A stretch of 64,000 nt of DNA from an uncultured Bacilli bacterium (GTDB lineage Bacteria; Bacillota_I; Bacilli_A; RF39; UBA660): NCBI GenBank assembly GCA_934179675.1, contig CAKPQS010000002.1:1-64000 (forward strand), read 5' to 3'. The position numbers were made by a program, and so were the translations under genes. Below the pieces are notes generated by a model. That model was given only the letters and a program-made list of their open reading frames with translations. It was not told the DNA's origin and made no database searches. Positions 45,564 through 54,531 of the stretch are shown here, piece by piece. Positions within the stretch are counted from its first letter, which is position 1, and each line of letters begins with the position of its first letter.

Positions 45564-45579
45564 AAATACTTGTTTTTTA
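45556..45579 (+). terminator. pheST terminator
   Basis: 7-bp stem ACAAGTA / TACTTGT (45556-45562, 45567-45573), GAAA tetraloop, then TTTTT. The pheT TAG (45561-45563) lies in the hairpin. Confidence 0.85.
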
Positions 45580-45618
45580 TATCCAAAACAATGTATAATG
45601 GAATTAGAGGTAGTATGT

Positions 45619-46419
45619 ATGATAATAATGGGAAAATATGTTGGATTTTGTAAAGGAGTAGAAAATTCTGTTAATAAAACAATAGAAATTTTGAAAAAAT
45701 ATAAAAAAGTATATGCTCTTGGTATGCTTGTACATAATGAAAATGTTGTTAAAGAACTAGAAAATGAAGGTATCATATTTGTTGATTCGATTAATGATGT
45801 ACCAAATAATTCACATTTAATTTTTAGAGTTCATGGTGTAAGTAAAGAAATATATGAACAAGCAAAAAATAAAAATTTAATAATTCATGATTTAACTTGC
45901 CCAAATGTTTTAAAAATTCATAAAATTGTTCAAGAATTAAATGATAAAGGATATTATATAATATTATGTGGAAATGCTAATCATCCAGAATCAATTGGTA
46001 CCATAAGTTTTTGTAATGGTATTGTTACAGAAAATATAGAAAATATTGTAATACCAGAAGAAAAACCAGTTGCTCTATTATGCCAAACAACAATAAGTAT
46101 CGAAAAATTTACAAAAATTAAGAACTATTTATTAAATATAAAACCAAATATATTAATTTATAATACTATTTGTAGTGCTACTAAAAAAAGAGAAGAAGAA
46201 GTAATGGAATTATCAAAAATGGTTGATAATTTACTAGTGCTTGGTTCAAGTAAAAGCTCAAATACTAAAAAATTAATTGAAGTTTCTAAATGTAAAAATA
46301 CTTATTTAGTAGATGATGTTGATAAATTTAATATTGAATTAACTGGAAAAATAGGTATTGTGACAGGTGCAAGTACTGATATTAAAGATGCCATTAAATT
46401 GCGAGGTAAATATGAATAA
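45619..46419 (+). CDS. ispH: 4-hydroxy-3-methylbut-2-enyl diphosphate reductase IspH
   Basis: 266 residues from the ATG at 45619, chosen because GAGGTAG stands about 7 bases upstream and this gives the family start (MIIMGKYVGFCKGV). The three Cys of the iron-sulfur cluster are in GFCKGVENSV, DLTCPNV and NTICSATKKR; HPES and VHNENVV are also present. IspH makes IPP and DMAPP in the last step of the MEP pathway. No other MEP gene is in the window. The 3' end overlaps the next gene by 8 bases. Confidence 0.95.
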   Translation: MIIMGKYVGFCKGVENSVNKTIEILKKYKKVYALGMLVHNENVVKELENEGIIFVDSINDVPNNSHLIFRVHGVSKEIYEQAKNKNLIIHDLTCPNVLKIHKIVQELNDKGYYIILCGNANHPESIGTISFCNGIVTENIENIVIPEEKPVALLCQTTISIEKFTKIKNYLLNIKPNILIYNTICSATKKREEEVMELSKMVDNLLVLGSSKSSNTKKLIEVSKCKNTYLVDDVDKFNIELTGKIGIVTGASTDIKDAIKLRGKYE

Positions 46420-47029
46420 AAAAGAAAAAAATAAAATATTATTTGAAGATATTTTATATGAATTATTAAATCCATTAAAAAAAATATATTATAAAATAAT
46501 TAATAAATATTTAAAAATAAAATATAAAAATAAAACTAATATATTTGAATATAAAAATAAATTATATTATAAAAATGATAATATATTTTTATATCAAAAT
46601 TATAGTACATTATTTTCAGCAATTTTTTTTGCTCCAACATATCATTATTCTGTAAAAAACAAAATATTTCATGAACATGATTTTGAAACAGTTTTAAGAA
46701 GTTTATATTTTTATCCTGAATCATTTAAAATATTAGATGAAAATAAAGAAGAATATTCAAAACAGGAATTAAATTTTATTGATAATATAAAACAAGAATT
46801 AATTAAAATGGAATATAAGGATTGTGAAAAAGATAATGAACCTATATACGAAGAATATTTAAAAAGAAATTGTCAAAAAAATTATAAAAATGCTTATTAT
46901 TATAATTTATATATGAATAATAAAGATGAATTGGAAAAAGAAAAAACAAAAAGAAAAATAATTTTAAAAATAGTATTTATTGTTATTATATTATGTTTAA
47001 TAATTTTTTTAATATTACAAAATAATTAA
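46412..47029 (+). CDS. Hypothetical C-terminally anchored membrane protein
   Basis: 205 residues from the ATG at 46412, preceded by GAGGTAAAT. Very rich in Lys, Tyr, Asn and Ile, with a single hydrophobic C-terminal helix (about 182-201, ILKIVFIVIILCLIIFLIL), so probably tail-anchored with a cytoplasmic body. No domain recognised. It overlaps ispH by 8 bases. Confidence 0.6.
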   Translation: MNKKEKNKILFEDILYELLNPLKKIYYKIINKYLKIKYKNKTNIFEYKNKLYYKNDNIFLYQNYSTLFSAIFFAPTYHYSVKNKIFHEHDFETVLRSLYFYPESFKILDENKEEYSKQELNFIDNIKQELIKMEYKDCEKDNEPIYEEYLKRNCQKNYKNAYYYNLYMNNKDELEKEKTKRKIILKIVFIVIILCLIIFLILQNN

Positions 47030-47100
47030 TGTAAAATTTACTAAAAATAAAGACTAATATTTATAAATATGTTATAATTTAATAGAAAGGAGTAGATAAA

Positions 47101-47508
47101 ATGGAATATTTCGATGCAATAGACTTAATATCATCTGATAAAACAATAACAGCATCATTTGTATGGATTATAATGTCTGTATTTGTTGCGTTAATTGGCG
47201 GAATCGCACTTTATTTTTGTTTTACTGATAAAGAATTTCGTAAAAAATTAAATGGAAAAGCTAAAAAAATAGTTGAATTTTTGTCATTCGAAAAAAATAT
47301 TTTAGTACCAGCATTAAAAATATCTTATTTGGTATTAACGATATTTATAACACTATTTTCTATTATGCTAATAAGAGTAAGCTTTTTCTCATTTTTAACA
47401 ACTCTAATATTTGGTAATTTATCTATTAGAATAGCTTACGAAATGATTATGTTATTTGTTAATTTAACAAAAAATGTTAAAGATATTAAGAAAGGATTAA
47501 GGAAATAG
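47101..47508 (+). CDS. Small membrane protein, unknown function
   Basis: 135 residues with about three membrane segments (about 20-40, 70-90 and 93-118). A basic stretch (KEFRKKLNGKAKK) follows the first, and the C-terminus is basic (KNVKDIKKGLRK). The layout resembles DUF4282-like proteins, but I cannot confirm a family. AAAGGAG precedes the ATG and TATAAT lies at 47073-47078. The terminator includes the stop codon. Confidence 0.6.
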   Translation: MEYFDAIDLISSDKTITASFVWIIMSVFVALIGGIALYFCFTDKEFRKKLNGKAKKIVEFLSFEKNILVPALKISYLVLTIFITLFSIMLIRVSFFSFLTTLIFGNLSIRIAYEMIMLFVNLTKNVKDIKKGLRK

Positions 47509-47525
47509 TAAACTATTTCTTTTTG
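47502..47525 (+). terminator. Terminator after the small membrane protein
   Basis: 7-bp stem GAAATAG / CTATTTC (47502-47508, 47513-47519), loop TAAA, then TTTTT. The stop TAG is the end of the 5' arm. Confidence 0.8.
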
Positions 47526-47530
47526 AAAAT

Positions 47531-48076
47531 ATGAAAGAATTAGAAACAGAACGATTAATTTTAAGAAAAATTGAATTATCTGATGCAGAAGAAATGTTTA
47601 ATAACTGGTGCAATGATAAAGAAGTATGTAAATATTTACCTTGGAATGTTCATGAAAATATTGAAGTAACATATAACCTTGTTAATTTTTGGATAAATGA
47701 ATACCAAAATGAAGATACATACAGATGGATGGTTGTATTAAAAAAAACAAATGAATGTTTAGGAACAATTGATATTGTAAAACAAGATAAAATAAATAAA
47801 GTCTATGAAATAGGGTATTGTTACAAAAAAAGTGCTTGGGGACATGGTTTTGGAACTGAAGCTTTAAAAAGAGTTATAAAATTTTTGTTTGAAGATATAA
47901 AAGCAGAACTAGTATGCGCAAAACATTATGAAAATAATATTGGAAGTTATAAAGTAATGGAAAAATCAGGAATGAAAGTAGATTGTCTTTTGCGTTCTCG
48001 AGTAATATTTGAAGGCAAGAGAATAGGTGAACTTTATCACTCAATAACAAAACAAGAATATGAGGAAAATTTATGA
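47531..48076 (+). CDS. GNAT N-acetyltransferase, RimJ/RimL type
   Basis: 181 residues. TERLILRKIELSDAEEMF at the start and an acetyl-CoA loop of the form YCYKKSAWGHGFGTEALKRV (about 97-116) are typical of Acetyltransf_3/RimJ-RimL proteins, followed by ENNIGSYKVMEKSGM. The substrate may be a protein N-terminus, an amino sugar or a small molecule. The ATG lies only 6 bases after the T-run of a terminator and has no visible ribosome site. The TGA overlaps the next ATG (ATGA), making a three-gene cassette. Confidence 0.85.
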   Translation: MKELETERLILRKIELSDAEEMFNNWCNDKEVCKYLPWNVHENIEVTYNLVNFWINEYQNEDTYRWMVVLKKTNECLGTIDIVKQDKINKVYEIGYCYKKSAWGHGFGTEALKRVIKFLFEDIKAELVCAKHYENNIGSYKVMEKSGMKVDCLLRSRVIFEGKRIGELYHSITKQEYEENL

Positions 48077-49083
48077 CAATAATTATACCTGCATATAATC
48101 CAGATTATCATTTATTAAAAGTTGTAGATGAATTAAAAAACTATAAAATTATTGTAGTAGATGATGGTAGTACATCAAAAGAAATATTTAAAAAATTAAA
48201 AAATGTAATCCTTTTAAAACATGATATTAATTATGGAAAAGGCAAAGCAATGAAAACAGCAATGGAATATGTTTATAAAAATAATTTAGATGATGGCATT
48301 ATTTTTGTTGATGCTGATGGTCAACATAAAACGAATGATATCAAAAAAATAATTAATATTTTTAATAGAAATAAAGATTCATTAATATTAGGTGTAAGAA
48401 CATTTAGTAAAGATGTTCCTTTTAAATCAAGAATGGGCAACAAAATAACTAAATATTTATTTAGATTATTTACAGGTAAAAACGTATCAGATACTCAAAC
48501 AGGCCTTAGAGCAATTAATACTAGCTATATTCCATATTTATTAAAAATAGAAGGAAATAGATATGAATATGAAATGAATATGCTATTATCAGTTGTTTCC
48601 AAAAAAATAAATATAATTGAAGTTCCAATTGAAACTGTATATGAAGATGAAAAAAATTCAACATCGCATTTTAAAGTAATAAGAGATTCTTTTCTAATTT
48701 ATAAAAATTTTTTAAAATTTATATTATCAGGTATTATATGTTTTATAATTGATTATATTAGTTTTATATTACTAATGCATTTATTTAAAAATACACCATC
48801 AAATATATTTTTATGTAATTTACTTGCACGATTAATAAGTGGAACATGTAACTATAATATTAATAAAAATTTTGTTTTTAATTCAAATAATAAAAGTGTT
48901 AAAGAATACATAATGTTATCAACAGGAGTAATTTTAATAAACAGTTTAATTTTGAATATATTTATAAGTAAATTAAAAATAAATATTTATTTAGCAAAAA
49001 TACTAATAGAAATAATACTATTTATAGTTAATTTTATAATTCAAAATAATGTTATATTTAAAGAAAAAAGGAGGAAAATATGA
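48073..49083 (+). CDS. Family 2 glycosyltransferase fused to GtrA domain
   Basis: 336 residues. The N-terminal 215 residues are a GT-A glycosyltransferase of the dolichol-phosphate mannosyltransferase type: IIIPAYNPD, VVDDGST, FVDADGQH (metal-binding DxD) and DTQTGLRAI. The last 120 residues hold four membrane helices of GtrA type (FILSGIICFIIDYISF..). Such enzymes load a sugar onto a lipid carrier and GtrA helps flip it. ATGA overlaps join it to the acetyltransferase before and the nucleotidyltransferase after. Role inferred: making a lipid-linked sugar for surface decoration. Confidence 0.88.
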   Translation: MTIIIPAYNPDYHLLKVVDELKNYKIIVVDDGSTSKEIFKKLKNVILLKHDINYGKGKAMKTAMEYVYKNNLDDGIIFVDADGQHKTNDIKKIINIFNRNKDSLILGVRTFSKDVPFKSRMGNKITKYLFRLFTGKNVSDTQTGLRAINTSYIPYLLKIEGNRYEYEMNMLLSVVSKKINIIEVPIETVYEDEKNSTSHFKVIRDSFLIYKNFLKFILSGIICFIIDYISFILLMHLFKNTPSNIFLCNLLARLISGTCNYNINKNFVFNSNNKSVKEYIMLSTGVILINSLILNIFISKLKINIYLAKILIEIILFIVNFIIQNNVIFKEKRRKI

Positions 49084-49964
49084 CACTAGTTATAATGGCT
49101 GCTGGAATGGGAAGTAGATTTGGTGGTTTAAAACAAATTGAACCAATGGATCAATATGGAAATTTTATAATTGATTATTCCATTTATGATGCTATAAAAG
49201 CAGGATATAATAAAGTAGTATTTATAATTAAAAAGGAAAACTATGATATTTTTAGGGAAACAATCGGTAAAAGAATAGAAAATAAAATAAAAGTAGAATA
49301 TGTTTTTCAAGAATTAACAAATTTACCTAAAGGTTATAGTGTTCCAGAAGAAAGAGTTAAACCTTATGGAACAGCACATGCTATATTATGTGCTAAAGAT
49401 AAAGTAAATGAATCATTTACAATTATAAATTCTGATGATTTTTATGGTTTAGATGCTTATATAAAAGCAAGTTCATTTATTAAAGAAAATAAAAATAATT
49501 ATGCCATTATAGGATATAAAGTAAAAAATACTATAACAGAAAATGGAAATGTTAAAAGAGGAGTATGTAAAATTGAAAATGGTTTTGTTACACAATTAAT
49601 AGAATCAGAAATAGAATATAAAAATGGTAAATATATTGCTTATCCACTTGATGGTAGTACTTCATTTGAAATAAATGAAGATACGATTGTATCAATGAAT
49701 ATGTTTACATTTACACCTAAAATATTTGCATATTTAGAAAAAGAATTCCCAATATTTTTAGATAAAAATAATAATAATTTAAAAAGTGAATTTTTAATAC
49801 CTGATTTAGTATTTAAACAAATAAAAATGGAAAATATTAAAGTAGAAGTTATTGAAACAGATGCTAGATGGTTAGGTGTTACTTATAAAGAAGATAAAGA
49901 AAATGTTGTTGCAAGTTTAAGAAAATTAGTAGATAATGGTGAATATAAGAAAGGACTATGGTAA
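49080..49964 (+). CDS. Sugar-nucleotide nucleotidyltransferase
   Basis: 294 residues. The NTP-transferase signature is at the N-terminus (VIMAAGMGSRFGGLKQIEP), with Asp-binding INSDDFYG near 118-125 and a Thr/Ala-rich GTAHAILCAKD loop. It would join a sugar-1-phosphate to an NTP; neither sugar nor base can be named. It overlaps the glycosyltransferase gene by ATGA, so it probably supplies the donor for it. AAAGGAGG lies before the ATG. Confidence 0.85.
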   Translation: MTLVIMAAGMGSRFGGLKQIEPMDQYGNFIIDYSIYDAIKAGYNKVVFIIKKENYDIFRETIGKRIENKIKVEYVFQELTNLPKGYSVPEERVKPYGTAHAILCAKDKVNESFTIINSDDFYGLDAYIKASSFIKENKNNYAIIGYKVKNTITENGNVKRGVCKIENGFVTQLIESEIEYKNGKYIAYPLDGSTSFEINEDTIVSMNMFTFTPKIFAYLEKEFPIFLDKNNNNLKSEFLIPDLVFKQIKMENIKVEVIETDARWLGVTYKEDKENVVASLRKLVDNGEYKKGLW

Positions 49965-49980
49965 TCCTTTCTTTACTTTT
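49949..49980 (+). terminator. Terminator of the glycosyltransferase cassette
   Basis: 7-bp stem GAAAGGA / TCCTTTC (49949-49955, 49965-49971), then TTTACTTTT. The stop TAA (49962-49964) lies in the loop. Confidence 0.75.
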
Positions 49981-50015
49981 GTCAAAAAAACATATATAAT
50001 GAATATGGTGATAAA

Positions 50016-50558
50016 ATGAAAAGGGTGTTTTCCATAGTAATAAGTTTTATATTTGGTATAGTATTATTGTTTTTTATTACGGGTATATCATTTAAGGTAT
50101 ATAATATAAATGATTTTAATAGTATGATTACATTGATGAGTAATAATTTAAATATAAATAAAATTAATATGGATTTTATTTATAAACAAGCATTTATGAA
50201 TATAAATTTTATAATATTTATAGCATTGTTTATATTAGTAACTTTGATAAACATTAAAAATAAATTTTATAGTTCATTTAAATATATAGGATCATCTGCA
50301 TTAATAAGTAGTTCATTTATATTAATAGGGGGAATATTCTTTGATAAAATAACATCAATGCTAGATAAAAATGTTGCCATTATTTTAAATAGTAATCGTA
50401 TAGGATTTTTAAATTCAATAAATAGAAAAGGTATTTTATTTTTAATGTTAGGATTTTTATTAATTATTTTATATTCTGTTATAGATACATTATATGAAAA
50501 ATACAAAAATAAAAAAATAGTAAATGATACTATAGAACTTATAGAAGAAACTAAATAA
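50016..50558 (+). CDS. Four-helix membrane protein, unknown function
   Basis: 180 residues with about four membrane helices: about 5-25 (IVISFIFGIVLLFFITGIS), 63-83, 93-113 and 136-158. The C-terminus is charged (EKYKNKKIVNDTIELIEETK). No family recognised. GGTGATAAA precedes the ATG; a strong terminator follows. Confidence 0.6.
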   Translation: MKRVFSIVISFIFGIVLLFFITGISFKVYNINDFNSMITLMSNNLNINKINMDFIYKQAFMNINFIIFIALFILVTLINIKNKFYSSFKYIGSSALISSSFILIGGIFFDKITSMLDKNVAIILNSNRIGFLNSINRKGILFLMLGFLLIILYSVIDTLYEKYKNKKIVNDTIELIEETK

Positions 50559-50574
50559 AAATATTAAATTAATT

Positions 50575-50610
50575 GAAGAAATTAACTATTTTTATTAATT
50601 TCTTCTTTTT
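50575..50610 (+). terminator. Terminator after the four-helix membrane protein
   Basis: 11-bp perfect stem GAAGAAATTAA / TTAATTTCTTC (50575-50585, 50595-50605) and TTTTT. Confidence 0.9.
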
Positions 50611-50665
50611 AATTGAATCCTAAAATTAAAACATCACGATTATATTTTTTTGCGCTAATCAAATA

Positions 50666-50694
50666 TTGAAAAAAACATATAAAAAGTGTATAAT
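50666..50694 (+). promoter_or_regulatory. Promoter of the M23 endopeptidase gene
   Basis: TTGAAA (50666-50671), 17-base spacer and TATAAT (50689-50694), 18 bases before the ATG. Confidence 0.85.
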
Positions 50695-50712
50695 ATAAAA
50701 AGTGGTGAGAAA

Positions 50713-52173
50713 ATGAAAATAGTAAAATATATAATAATTGGTGTATTTACTGTATTACTTGCATGTATTCCATTTATCAGTAAAAGTATGCCATCATCAA
50801 GAAATCCCTATACATACTACCGAGTTTATTATGATGGCGAATTACTAGGAACAATAAAATCAGAAGAAGAATTATTAAATTATATAGATAAAAATAATCA
50901 AGAATATAAGAATAAATATGGTATTACAACAGTATATAAACCCAATGATTTATTAATAAAATCATATAAAACATATGAAAGTATTGTTGATGATACATTA
51001 GATATTTATAAAAAAATAGAAAATTTAGCAAGCTTTACATTAAAAGGATATGAATTTTCAATAATAAATGGCGAAAATACGGATATTATATACGTATTAG
51101 ATGAAAAAGTATTCAATGATGCAATAGAAACAGTTATCAAAACATTTGTTAACGAAAAAGATTATGAAGATTATAAAAAAGGAAATACTAGTAAAGCAAG
51201 TAGAATAGATAACGTTTATGTTAAAGAAAATATTAATTATAAAGAAGTATATATCCCCATAAATGAAAAAATATATACAGATTCAGTTGATTTAGCATCT
51301 CATTTATTATATGGAGATGAACCAAATGTTAAAAAATATAAAGTTAAATTAGGTGATACAATTGAAAGCGTATCATTTGCAAACGAAATAAGTACAGGCG
51401 ACTTTTTAATCGCTAATCCCGAATATAGCAGTGCCAATAATTTATTAGCAGTTGGTTCAAATGTAACTATTAAACCATTAAAACCATCAATAAATGTAGT
51501 TGTTGAAAAAGTTGAAACAACTGAAGATAGCAAAGATTATAAAGTTGAAACAACTTATGATGAACAAAAAAATCAACAATACTATAGAGTACTTCGTAAG
51601 GGCGAAAACGGATATGAAAGAGTAACCAGAAGAATAGAAACAATTAATGGTGTTGATACCTATGCATTAACATTATCAAAAGAAGAATTAAAACCATCTA
51701 TTTCGCAAATAGATGTTAAAGGAAGTAAAGTAGTTTCTCGTGTTGGTGGATATAACTGGGGATGGCCAACAGAAAGTGGTTATTATATAAGCGATAGATA
51801 TCGATATCGTTATAATCCAGTTTACGGATACTATGAACATCATACAGGCTTAGATATAACAGGAACAGGATGTTATTCCGAAATATATGCTGCCAATAAT
51901 GGTGAAGTTATAATGGCAACAAATGTTGATAATGGAGGCTATGGTAAATTTGCAGTTATCAATCATCATAATGGTTATAGTACTTTATATGGCCACATGG
52001 TAAAAGTTGTCGTAAATGTTGGCGATGTTGTTGAAAAAGGACAAGTAATAGGTTATATGGGATCAACAGGTATTTCAACAGGCTGTCATTTACACTTTGA
52101 AGTATGGAGTGGATATCCATGGACAAATGGCCATCGATTAAATCCAAATGTAATATCAACTTATAATAGATAA
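50713..52173 (+). CDS. Membrane-anchored G5/LysM/M23 peptidoglycan endopeptidase
   Basis: 486 residues from the ATG at 50713 (GGTGAG 5-10 bases upstream; the GTG at 50686 lies inside the promoter). Membrane anchor at about 5-24. A LysM-like unit (YKVKLGDTIESVSFAN, about 213-260) is followed by a G5-type domain (about 270-345). The C-terminal M23 zinc peptidase shows HHTGLDITG (about 376-384), YSTLYGHM and CHLHFEVW. It is an extracytoplasmic cell-wall endopeptidase for growth or separation. Domain order is like Bacillota SpoIIQ/YebA-type hydrolases with G5. Confidence 0.9.
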   Translation: MKIVKYIIIGVFTVLLACIPFISKSMPSSRNPYTYYRVYYDGELLGTIKSEEELLNYIDKNNQEYKNKYGITTVYKPNDLLIKSYKTYESIVDDTLDIYKKIENLASFTLKGYEFSIINGENTDIIYVLDEKVFNDAIETVIKTFVNEKDYEDYKKGNTSKASRIDNVYVKENINYKEVYIPINEKIYTDSVDLASHLLYGDEPNVKKYKVKLGDTIESVSFANEISTGDFLIANPEYSSANNLLAVGSNVTIKPLKPSINVVVEKVETTEDSKDYKVETTYDEQKNQQYYRVLRKGENGYERVTRRIETINGVDTYALTLSKEELKPSISQIDVKGSKVVSRVGGYNWGWPTESGYYISDRYRYRYNPVYGYYEHHTGLDITGTGCYSEIYAANNGEVIMATNVDNGGYGKFAVINHHNGYSTLYGHMVKVVVNVGDVVEKGQVIGYMGSTGISTGCHLHFEVWSGYPWTNGHRLNPNVISTYNR

Positions 52174-52198
52174 ATAATCATATTTATCTATTTTTTTA
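52166..52198 (+). terminator. Terminator after the M23 endopeptidase
   Basis: About 10-12-bp stem around AGATAAATA / TATTTATCT (52168-52176, 52181-52189), loop ATCA, then a T-run. The stop TAA lies in the 5' arm. Confidence 0.85.
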
Positions 52199-52203
52199 AT
52201 AAA

Positions 52204-52232
52204 TTGACTTCTAAAAATATATATGCTAAACT
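52204..52232 (+). promoter_or_regulatory. Promoter of the P-type ATPase gene
   Basis: TTGACT (52204-52209), 17-base spacer and TAAACT (52227-52232), 19 bases before the ATG. Confidence 0.7.
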
Positions 52233-52251
52233 TTATATGAAAGGTGAGAAT

Positions 52252-54531
52252 ATGAATTATGGATTAACTAATATAGAGGTAGAAAAGAGAATCAATAAGG
52301 GTTTAATAAATATAGAAAATGATGTAAAAACTAAAAGTATAAAAAAAATAATTTTAGATAATTCATTAAATATATTTAATATTGTAAATACTTTTTTTGG
52401 TATTATAATTATAATAATTGGTATTATATATAAAATATATTGGTTAGATATAATTAAAAGTATAACTTTTATGTTTATAATGATAATAAACACAATAATA
52501 AGTATATATCAAGAAATATCAAGTAAATTAATAGTTGATAAATTATCTATAATAAGTAAATCACCAGTTATAGCATTAAGAAATAATAAAGAACAATATA
52601 TAAATATAAATGAAATAGTTTTAGATGATGCCTTAAAATTTAAAATAGGAAATCAAGTAGTAGTAGATTGTATAGTTCTAGATGGTACAGTAGAAGTAAA
52701 TGAATCATTTATAACAGGTGAATCTAGAACAGTAATCAAAAGAAAAAATGATAAAATATTATCAGGATCATTTATTGTAAGTGGCGAAGTAATTGTAAAA
52801 GCAATCGCAGTAGGTAAAGATACTTATACATCTAAAATAACAGCATCAACTAAAAAGAAAAATAAAATTAATTCTTGTTTAATGGATTCATTAAATTTTA
52901 TAATTAAAAATATATCCAAAATAATAATACCAATGGGAATAATAATGTTTATAAAACAATATAGTATAGGATCTAATAATATTTATGATGCTGTTATAAG
53001 AACAGTAGCATCAATGGTAATGATGATACCAGAAGGTTTAGTATTATTAACAAGTACAGTACTTGCAGTAAGTGTAATAAGATTAAGTAAAGTTAAAGTA
53101 TTAGTTCAAGAATTATACTGTATTGAAACCCTTGCAAGAGTTGATACATTGTGTTTAGATAAAACAGGAACACTAACGGAAGGAATAATGGAAGTATATG
53201 ATTGTATTAAAAAAGAAAATATAGATATTGAAGAAATATTAAGATCTTTTTCTATGAATTTAGTACATAATAATACTTTAGAAGCAATTAATAAAAAATA
53301 TGGTAATAAAGGTATAAGAGCAAATAAAAAAGAAGAATTTTCATCAAGTAAAAAGTTTTCAATGATAAATTATAATAATTATGATTATTTTTTAGGAGCA
53401 CCCGAAATATTATTTCCAGGGATAAATATAACAGAATATTCTGATTATAGAGTACTTGCACTTGGATATAAAAAAGAAACAGAAAAAAATTTAAAATTAG
53501 CAGCTTTAATATTATTACAAGATAAAATAAGAAATAAGGCTAAAGAAACATTAGAATACTTTAAATCTCAAGGAGTAGATGTTAAAATAATATCTGGTGA
53601 TAGTACAGAAACATTATTAAAAATAGCTCAAAGATTAAATATTGAAATAAAAGGGTATATCGATATGAAAAATGTTGAAATAATAGATAAAGAAACAATA
53701 AAAAACACTATTTTTGGCCGTGTAACACCATTTCAAAAAAAAGAATTAGTTGAAAGAATGAAGTTAGAAGGACATACAGTGGCAATGACAGGTGATGGCG
53801 TAAATGATGTTCTTGCTTTAAAAGAAGCTGATTGCAGTATTGCCATAGCAAATGGATCAGATGCTGCTAAAGCAGTTTCGAGATTAGTTTTATTAGATAG
53901 TAATTTTGATAGTATTCCTAGTATTGTATATGAAGGAAGAAGAACAATTAACAATATAACCAGAAGTGCAACATTATTTTTGTCTAAAACAGGATATGCT
54001 ATTTTATTTACATTGATATACTTAATACTAAAAGTAAGTTATCCATTTGAACCAGTTCAAATATCATTAATAAGTTCTCTTACAATAGGAATTCCATCAT
54101 TTTTTCTAGCACTAGAAGATAATAAAGAAAGAGTAGAAGGTGATTTTTTAAAAAACGTTTTATATAAATCTATTCCAGTAAGTGTAACATCTGTTATAAG
54201 TGTATTATTAGTAGAACTAATTGGATCAATATTTAATTTGTCACAAATAGAAAAATCAACTATAGACGTAATATTAATTGAATTTATAGGATTTATGTTA
54301 ATATTCAAAATATCATTACCATTTAATAAAATGCGAAAAATATTATTTTCTTTTTGCATAATTTGTTTTATAATATGTGTAATATTTTTAAGAGATTTTT
54401 ATTCACTTACAATATTAAAAGGAGAATTAATTGTATTAACATTCACTTTAATGGCAATAAGTATATATATATTAATATTTTTATATAAAATATTTAATAA
54501 ATTAATTAATAAATGGGAGGTAAAAAAATGA
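52252..54531 (+). CDS. Cation-translocating P-type ATPase
   Basis: 759 residues from the ATG at 52252 (GGTGAG upstream). The actuator motif is ITGES (about 151-155), the phosphorylated Asp303 lies in DKTGTLT, and the hinge is TGDGVNDVLALKEADCSIA. About eight to ten membrane helices. The PEGL helix motif is present (MMIPEGLVLL). The pattern resembles the CtpE-like or P2/P3-type branch, without N-terminal metal-binding domains, which suggests Ca2+ or another simple cation rather than Cu or Cd. The ion cannot be fixed from sequence alone. Its TGA overlaps the era ATG. Confidence 0.88.
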   Translation: MNYGLTNIEVEKRINKGLINIENDVKTKSIKKIILDNSLNIFNIVNTFFGIIIIIIGIIYKIYWLDIIKSITFMFIMIINTIISIYQEISSKLIVDKLSIISKSPVIALRNNKEQYININEIVLDDALKFKIGNQVVVDCIVLDGTVEVNESFITGESRTVIKRKNDKILSGSFIVSGEVIVKAIAVGKDTYTSKITASTKKKNKINSCLMDSLNFIIKNISKIIIPMGIIMFIKQYSIGSNNIYDAVIRTVASMVMMIPEGLVLLTSTVLAVSVIRLSKVKVLVQELYCIETLARVDTLCLDKTGTLTEGIMEVYDCIKKENIDIEEILRSFSMNLVHNNTLEAINKKYGNKGIRANKKEEFSSSKKFSMINYNNYDYFLGAPEILFPGINITEYSDYRVLALGYKKETEKNLKLAALILLQDKIRNKAKETLEYFKSQGVDVKIISGDSTETLLKIAQRLNIEIKGYIDMKNVEIIDKETIKNTIFGRVTPFQKKELVERMKLEGHTVAMTGDGVNDVLALKEADCSIAIANGSDAAKAVSRLVLLDSNFDSIPSIVYEGRRTINNITRSATLFLSKTGYAILFTLIYLILKVSYPFEPVQISLISSLTIGIPSFFLALEDNKERVEGDFLKNVLYKSIPVSVTSVISVLLVELIGSIFNLSQIEKSTIDVILIEFIGFMLIFKISLPFNKMRKILFSFCIICFIICVIFLRDFYSLTILKGELIVLTFTLMAISIYILIFLYKIFNKLINKWEVKK

